Shown here: one piece after another, positions 57,926 through 64,000 of the stretch | Numbering within the stretch: the first letter of the stretch is position 1 | Layout: every line of letters begins with the position of its first letter | Source of the DNA: Canna indica | Taxonomy: Eukaryota; Streptophyta; Magnoliopsida; Zingiberales; Cannaceae | Direction of reading: 5' to 3' | NCBI GenBank assembly: GCA_034359265.1 | Contig: CP136896.1 | Location: 20,553,501-20,617,500, forward strand | DNA: 64,000 nt | Program-made: the position numbers and the translations under genes | Notes under the pieces: model-generated | What the model saw: only the letters and a program-made list of their open reading frames with translations | Databases searched by the model: none | Told to the model about the DNA's origin: nothing

Positions 57926-58080
57926 GCCATCTTGATTCGATGGTCCAAAAATAAGCTAGTTGCATTGGTTTTAGTTAATGAGGCAGAAATATGATGAAGT
58001 GGTATAAGTTTTGTTTCAGCCTGATCACGAACAAAATGAAAATCCATGTTGACATGGTTCATGCGACTGTGGTTGACTAG
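57926..58080 (-). pseudogene. Copia RNase H C-terminal scrap
   Basis: Minus strand HVNMDFHFVRDQAETKLIPLHH corresponds to the copia block KHIEIDxHFVRDxV. It comes from a different copy than the 58270-58560 RNase H. Confidence 0.6.
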
Positions 58081-58269
58081 ATGCTTTATAAGTGTAGATG
58101 GGAGAAAAATATTATGGGAAACTTTCCATTATGGTAGACCTCCACTACCACATATTTATATAATGAAAAGTAATGTTTACATGAGAGAATAACCCATATG
58201 AGACTAAATACAAGAAACATAAGTTCTATGTCCTAACACTCTCCCTCAATTTGGGGACCACGGAGAGAT

Positions 58270-58560
58270 TTGGTTAATACATCAGCTAACTGGTCATTGG
58301 AATTTATAAATGACATTGTAATTATTTTAGACTGCACTTTTCTCTAATAAAATGACAATCAATCTCTATGTGTTTTGTTCTTTCACAAAAAACTGAATTA
58401 GAAGCTATATGCATAACAGCTTGATTATCACAATATAACTTCATAGGCTCAGGATGCTTGAATCCCAACTCTGTCATTATTTGTTTCATCCATATTAGCT
58501 CACAAGTAGCCATTGCCGTAGCTCTATATGTACTCAGTCTCTGCGCTTGATCTTGCTACA
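58270..58560 (-). pseudogene. Copia RNase H
   Basis: Reads ATCELIWMKQIMTELGFKHP, then MKLYCDNQAVMHIASNSVF and ERTKHIEIDCHFIREK, standard copia RNase H blocks. Farther upstream (58680-58560), a frame-shifted stretch corresponds to YTDTYWTGAPTDRRSTSG. Broken by frameshifts. Confidence 0.85.
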
Positions 58561-58749
58561 ACATTTGGCTTTTTTACTTTTCCATGAGATTAGGTTTCGT
58601 CCAAGAAGAACACGTAAGTCGGATGTAGATCGCCGATCAGTGGGTGCACCAGTCCAATATGTGTCTGTATATGCAGTTACTTGAAGATGATTTTGACCAT
58701 GATATATAAGTCCTTTACCAGGAGCAAGTAGGACTCGAATCCCAAATAT

Positions 58750-59611
58750 TAGAATGTATTAATGAAAAAGATGTTGAAGCTCGATTACTTGCTCTACTAG
58801 GAAATGACGATCTAATGTGTTTTCCTTGCTGACATGATTGACATTCAAGATTTTGAAGAGGAGAGAGAGATTGTACCATTTGTTAAAGCTTACATATATG
58901 AGGATGACCTAGACGACAATGGATCTGGAGTGGGGATGACTCAGCCATTAATGCAGAAGGATGTCATGTAGCAAGATGATATAAGCCTCGAGATTCATGC
59001 CCAGTGTCAATCACCCTTCCAACCCTCGAGTCCTGAATAATAACAAAATCAGAAGTGAATGTGATTGAATAATTTAATAATTTTGTATGTTTTCTTACAT
59101 ATAGAAGATTTAGAGAAAACTTAGGGATATAAAAGACAAAAGATAATGGTAATGAAGACGTAGGAGAAACAGTACCAATTCCCTTTACTGATGAGTGAGA
59201 CCCATCAACAAGAGTAATAGTGGTGGGTTGGAAAGGTGCATTGAGATAAGAAAATGAAGAGATGTTACCCGACATGAGTTCAGAAGCTCCTGAATCCAAA
59301 ATCCAAGGATTAAACCTTGAGGCATGTGTTAAACAAGTAGTAGATGCACCTCCATGAGTAGATGGTGAGATGGATGTTTGAGCATTTTGAAATTGAAGAA
59401 AATGAGCATACTTTTCAGCAGAAATACTAATGTTGAGCTTATGTCTTTTGCTTCCTTCTTGACCTCCTTGGACAAGAGACATGATGCTTTTTTTTTTTAA
59501 ATCAATGGCTCGGCTCGACTTGGCTGTTGCAGGCTTCGGTTCGGCTGCAGGCTTTGGCTCGGCTGTAGGATATAACTCGGCTTGGCTCGGCTGTAGGATC
59601 AGTACCATCAT
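58750..59611 (-). pseudogene. Copia gag end, protease and GAG pre-integrase region
   Basis: The minus frame contains AEPKPAAEPKPA repeats, then FNPWILDSGASELMSG, where DSGAS is the aspartic protease catalytic triplet. IPKFSLNLLYV follows, and then GLYHLAT with ECQSCQQGKH, the HHCC-like pre-integrase zinc motif region. Open for 215 codons (59611-58964), then frameshifted. Confidence 0.85.
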
Positions 59612-59639
59612 GACTGATAAGTTTAGCAGATGTCGAAAT

Positions 59640-60604
59640 TGGAAGTCTTCACACTATTAGCTTCATGCATGTCAAAGCGATGAAGCATGTCACATATGTA
59701 TTTGTGTTGAGAAAGAACAATACCCTTATTTGTATGGTTTACCTCGATCCCTAAGAAGTAGCTTAGTGGTTGTAATTCTTTGAGAGAAAACCTTGAAGCA
59801 AGCTTCGAGTTAATTTCAAGAATCTTTTAGGTGGAAGAACCACAGAGTATTATATCGTCCATATACAAAAGAAGTAATGTAATGCTATGTTTGTCATGGA
59901 GAATGAATAATGAAGTGTCGGATCTAGAATTATGAAAACCAATTGAGTAGAGATAAGCTTTGAGTTCCGAGAACCATGCTAATGGGGCTTGCCGTAAGCA
60001 ATAGATAGCTTTATTCAATTTGCAAACATAGTCGGGGGTGTTCAGCATTAATAAAGCCTGGAGGCTGCTGCATGAAGACATCTTCATTGAGGCTTCATTG
60101 CAAAAATGCATTGTTGACATCCAATTGAAACAGTTTAGCTACTATACTGATAACAATGCGAACTAAGGCTGGTTTCATTACAGGACTAAAAGTGTTAGTG
60201 AAATCAATGCCTGGTCTTTGCAAGAACCCCTTAGCAACTAGCCGTCCTTTAAACCTGTCCAAAGTACCATATTATTTTTGTTTGATACAAAATATCCATC
60301 GACATCCGATGATATTTTTGTCTTTTGGTGGAGGAACTAGATTCCAAATTTTGTTGTTTATTAAAGCATCATAATCAAGTTTCATTGTGGCCTGCCATTC
60401 TGGATACTTTGCTGCTTGTTTGTAAGTGTTAGATATAGTCGATTGTAAAGCAGTGGCAAGAAGAGCTAAGTAGTCAGTGGGAACTTTTGGTTTGAAAATA
60501 TTTGATTGGGATCTGGTTTTCATTCTTTGAGGTGGTAATGGGGCTGTAATGTTGGGTTGTGTTGAAGTGGTACCCGCGCTAGAAATAGGAAGTGACTCAA
60601 TCAA
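59640..60604 (-). pseudogene. Copia reverse transcriptase
   Basis: Starts YPEWQATMKLDYDALINNKI, then WNLVPPPKDKNIIGCRWIF (60400-60272). After a frameshift come CKLNKAIYCLRQAPLAWFSE and LLLYMDDIILCGSS with the catalytic MDD, then ELQPLSYFLGIEVNHTNKGI in a further segment down to about 59690. Stops and shifts make it inactive. Confidence 0.85.
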
Positions 60605-60697
60605 TGGAGTATCAGAGGATGAGTTTTGACATGTATGTGGAGGAATGGTATTGGAAATAGTTGAGGGAGGTGGAGAAATGTCGAGTGTACCGAGAGA

Positions 60698-61299
60698 TTA
60701 TGGAGTTTGTTCTAATGAAGCAAGAATTGATGTAGTGGAATTAGGTATTATATCCAACCAAGACTCAAGTGTTACTTGGGTTACTTGTGATGAATTGGTT
60801 GTTGAAGAAGTGATAGGAAACTGATGCTCTACAAACTCAACATGACGAGATAGAAAAATTTTGTTTGTTGCTGGATCAAAACATTTATAGCAGTAATGCT
60901 TGGTGGAATAATCTAGAAAGACACATGATTTTGACTTGATGTCTAGTTTATTCTGAGCATATGGTTTCAACCAAGGAAAGCATAGGCAACCAAAGAATTT
61001 TAAATTCGAGTAGTTTGGAGATTCATCGAACAAGCATTCGAGTGGTGATTTGTTTTTCAAGGTGGAGGTAGGCATTCTATTTATAAGATATACTGCAGTC
61101 GTGCATGCATATTGCCAATATTTAATAGGAACAACAACTTGTGAGAGTAAAGTTAGAGTAGTTTCCATAATGTGCCGATGTTTCCTCTCAGCTAAACTTA
61201 TCCTTTGAGGGGTGTAGGGAGGAGAACAAAGGTGTTGAATGTAGTTTAAAAGAGAGTTTAGAGCAATATACTCACCACCCCCATCTGTGTACATACTCT
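60698..61299 (-). pseudogene. Copia integrase core, C-terminal half
   Basis: Open frame YTDGGGEYIALNSLLNYIQH, then SLAERKHRHIMETTLTLL, PIKYWQYACTTAVYLINRMP and LKFFGCLCFPWLKPYAQNKL. The first Asp of the D,D-35-E triad is missing with the N-terminal half; the second (D in YTDGGGEY) and the Glu (AERKHRH) are present. Truncated at 61299 by the adjacent LTR. Confidence 0.88.
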
Positions 61300-62622
61300 T
61301 GTTGGCTTAAGGTTTTCTACCTTGGTCTTAATCTCGGTTTTGATGATAACAAATATGTAACTAATATTTCATTGAGAAACCTTTCAGGTTCCATATTGAT
61401 TAGCTCGTGATGTCCTCGATCAGAAATATCGGAAGAAATCAAAAAATCGGAAGGACATTGATCGTCGTGTTCGGGTTCGTCGTGGAAATCTCTCGAAGAT
61501 CGACGTGCACCAAAGACGTCATGGTCTAGTCTAAAGAACACATGGAAACCTCTCCAAGTTGACGCATGTTAAAAGACGGAACCCGAAAATGAAGCATGCA
61601 AGAAGAAGGCTGAAAAAAATCAAGTTCAACCTAGGTTCGGTCGACCGAATGATGTTAAAAATTGGCAGTAGCCAATTCGGTCGACCAGTCGATCGATCGA
61701 AGATGGTTAAAAATCAGCAGTGGCTACTTCGGTCGACCGGTCGGTCGATCGACCGTGGACAAAAACTGGTAGTGCTTACTTCAGTCGACCGATCGATCGA
61801 CCGGATAACTGAGGAGCTAAAACACAACTCATTCGGTCAACCCTCCGGTCGACCGAACAGAGAGGTAAAAGCAAAAAAGTCAGCGGTTGCTGGGCGGTCG
61901 ATCGATCGGTCGACCGACGATCGACCAACAAGCGATCGAACGGAGTCCAACGGGCGAAAAAACGCCCGTTAAGGAGCCGTTTGGTTGAGGGGTTATAAAT
62001 ACCCCTCATCTAACTTCTTTAACCCCTCTTAACAACTATGATAAGCATTCAAAAGAGAGATTTGTGCCTTCTAGAGCTTGATTGACTTGCACTCGCTTCT
62101 CCGATCAACGACTTCTCAAGCGCTCATCTCCTCTCAACTCGGGCTTTGATTCGAGCTTAACGTCTTGGCGAGTTGGAGGCTTTGAAGGCTCAGAAAAGAG
62201 CATTTGGGCTTGGTTTTATTCTTAAGCTCTTTTCATTGTAATTTTAAATGTTATTTGAACTTGTTTTCATTGGATTTGAGATTGTGAAGACCTAGGTTGT
62301 TAGGTCTTGAAATTGGGTGGTTGCCTTTGTGTTTGAGGCTTAATTCTACCGGTGTAAACTTAGTTTACTAGGATTAGTTGAGTTGTCCTTTAGGTTGAGG
62401 TGGAAGAGTGTTCTCGGTAAGAAGGCAGAGACTTTCGGCTGTGGAAGTGCCTTAGGTTGAGAGCGAGACTCTTTGGGTCAAAGTCCTCATTGTAAGGGAA
62501 ACAAGATTAATCTAGTAAAATTTAGTTTGAAAATCCTAAGCCGGGTGCTTAGGTAGTGGAGTAGGCATTGGGGCCGAACCACTATAAATAACTGTGTTTG
62601 CATTGTCTCTTTTGAGTTTGCT
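61300..62622 (+). mobile_element. LTR of the 30488-32129 family, copy 3
   Basis: Starts TGTTGGCTTAAGG and is alignable with the solo LTR up to 'gcattgtctctttt' at about 62610. The final approximately 120 bp of the LTR are missing. Includes an expanded palindrome-rich minisatellite (61635-61945). Inserted in, or recombined with, the copia integrase at 61299. No duplication found. Confidence 0.8.
61635..61945. repeat. GGTCGACC/GATCGATC minisatellite in the LTR
   Basis: Three to four units of about 60-68 bp, each with TTCGGTCGACC, clustered TCGATCGATCGA, and 'ttaaaaat.ggcagt.gc'. A palindrome occurs every few bases. The solo LTR at 31170-31320 has fewer units. Confidence 0.85.
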
Positions 62623-63490
62623 TCATAGGCCAACACACCCCCAAGGACCCAAAGCTATTTGGGTACCAAAAGTGTCTTGTTCTTTTGTAGGGGGAGCTAC
62701 CACACAAGTATGAATGGCAAAATAGAACATTGAAGTTGACCTTGGATTCAAATGAAAATTCTCCATTTGGTTGCAACTTCAAACCATCATGATGTCATAG
62801 GTATGGATATTGGCATCTAACTAAATTTGGTATCATCTCCTTTACTTTATTTGAATTCATTTAAGTTAGAGTTTTATGATACTCGATTGATTTGAGTTGA
62901 TCTTATCCGCTCTTAATACGATTTTATTAAAATAATTTTTGATTTTTGATTTCCAATCTCTTCGGAGACCTATGTGGCCTATAACGGGCCTAAACGACCT
63001 TGCAGTTCTAAATCGTAGGCTAATTGTGGCCTTTCGATTTTCAACCAATAGGAAGGGTTGGAGATCATTTTTTCATTAATATTACATTTGTGATCTCTTA
63101 AAATTTGTTTCGGATTCATGATAACATATTTTGAAACGGATTTCAAACTATTTAGCAAAGTGAATTTTGAAAATGATACTTGATTCTTCTCTTTGCTATT
63201 TGGTTTGGGTTGCTTGCTAGTAGCTTTATTTTCATGAAATCTACTAATGAAGTCTACTTGCAAGTTATGAATATTAATGAAAGACTATGCTATCCTTTAG
63301 AAATTGGAAAGAAAAAGACAAGTTTGGTAAAATTTCCAAGAATGAGGTATGTGTTTGGCAAAAATCATTGTATAATAGTTGAATACTCATGCTTTAATAA
63401 TGTCTCTATACTCATGATTGATTTGCATGACAAATTTACGAAATTTCATGAGTAAGAAATTTAATGATATCTTAATTGAATGAAATTTGC
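62623..63490. other. Unassigned retroelement-like sequence
   Basis: At 62629-62690 the plus frame resembles a copia gag-protease linker (THPQGPKAIWVPKVSCSF, compare 'GPKxIWVPK'). The rest shows no recognisable domain. Confidence 0.4.
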
Positions 63491-63494
63491 TCTA

Positions 63495-64000
63495 GGTTGA
63501 AATTCATATTAGAGATCTCATTTTGAGTTAGTGGTTGGCAAACATGTTTAGATACACATATCACATGAGTCTAGATATTTAAACATTGAAAAATCATGTG
63601 TAAATGAAAAAAATGATAACTAACTCACCTTAGGGGACTCAAACTTGAAAAAGTTTGACCTAAGTCAATAATTTGACTTAGAAATCTCATTTTGAGTCCA
63701 AACTTCATAAACATGTAGGTATGACATGTTTTCATGCACTTAGAATGAAAAATTCATATAGATATGGATAAAATAATATAGAGGCCATTTCATGATAACC
63801 TCTTGTGAAGGAAGTTGACCCAAGTCAACAAATTGACTTAGAGGTCTCATATTCCATCTATATTTGAGGAACATATTTAGATTTAGTCATGTTAGGTGTC
63901 CATTAGTTTAAATTTGAAAAACCATGAGTAAATGATAAGATTTACACTTAGCAAGTTTCATGATAACTAGTTTAGTTTTGAATTAAACCATGCTAGGTTG
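63495..64000. repeat. Tandem repeat, unit about 160-171 bp, continues past the window
   Basis: Three diverged units begin near 63508, 63679 and 63839 with 'tgacttagagatctcatttt' variants. Each continues with a 'ggcaaacatgtttagatac' or similar block and a 'gaaaaatcatg' block. No coding content. Confidence 0.75.

Larger units (their letters stand above)
58081..61299 (-). mobile_element. Ty1/copia retrotransposon, rearranged and truncated
   Basis: Minus strand, right to left: integrase (61299-60698), reverse transcriptase (60604-59640), gag-protease-pre-integrase (59611-58750), RNase H (58560-58270), polypurine tract (AAATTGAGGGAGAG complement, about 58241-58254), then the start of an LTR (TGTTAGGACATAG at about 58239). 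The normal copia order is gag-PR-INT-RT-RNaseH, so the PR block is out of place. The integrase 5' part is cut off by the LTR copy beginning at 61300. Confidence 0.8.

Noticed and set aside
61300..64000. A complete LTR retrotransposon starting with the LTR at 61300
   Set aside because: The LTR lacks its 3' end, no primer-binding site follows, and only one weak gag-linker-like peptide is seen downstream.
1..64000. tRNA, rRNA or snoRNA genes
   Set aside because: No cloverleaf-type or box-type sequence was recognised by eye; a covariance-model search would be needed to exclude them.

Overview
This is nuclear DNA from a flowering plant. It is AT-rich, its genes are intron-split, and it is packed with plant-type transposable elements (TEs): Helitron, CACTA, hAT, PIF/Harbinger and MULE-like DNA elements, L1-type LINEs, and Ty1/copia and Ty3/gypsy retroelements. 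I cannot fix the species from sequence alone. Only two host genes look intact. The first is an 8150-10013 (minus) gene for a tail-anchored protein with a syntaxin-6-type N-terminal domain (4 coding exons, 368 aa). The second is a 49129-56471 (plus) gene for an FGGY-family sugar kinase (15 exons, 608 aa, one GC-AG intron). From memory, their Arabidopsis counterparts (AT4G30240 and AT4G30310) lie close together on chromosome 4, so this may be an old gene neighbourhood stretched by about 39 kb of nested transposons.

Layout. 0.6-7.2 kb: two Helitron 3' ends pointing outward, a decayed PIF1-type helicase, GC-rich gene fragments (a coiled-coil protein and an mTERF protein), a hAT relic and a PIF/Harbinger-like MITE. 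7.2-10.5 kb: the syntaxin-like gene. 10.5-14.5 kb: AT-rich DNA with a hAT-type MITE. 14.5-29.2 kb: a very large inverted-repeat structure built of degenerate short repeats and palindromes, into which a CACTA element (A) inserted. A second, 6975-bp CACTA element (B, 16609-23583, target duplication TAA) later inserted inside an intron of A. B carries a tnp2-type transposase with two in-frame stops and a Transposase_24-type second gene with a 19-nt deletion. 29.3-32.4 kb: a Ty3/gypsy gag relic split by a complete solo LTR (target duplication ATGAT). 32.8-38.0 kb: a long-terminal-inverted-repeat element holding calmodulin-like gene fragments and hit by a hAT MITE, a truncated LINE and a Harbinger-like MITE. 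38.1-39.3 kb: another LTR of the solo-LTR family. 40.2-48.2 kb: a nearly full-length but dead L1-type LINE, interrupted by a DNA element that holds a calcium-dependent protein kinase (CDPK) fragment. 48.4-49.05 kb: a MITE just upstream of the FGGY kinase gene. 57.4-64 kb: tandem repeats, a copia element with permuted domain order, another LTR copy with a palindrome-rich minisatellite, and a tandem repeat of about 165 bp at the window edge.

Most of the TE layers can be ordered in time by who interrupts whom. Several junctions are confirmed by target-site duplications and two by an empty-site paralogue within the window. The least ordinary structures are the approximately 245-bp fold-back in the CACTA B leader, the array of GGGATGTTACAACATCCC palindromes at 28385-28675, and the 14.7-kb inverted-repeat composite that contains them.
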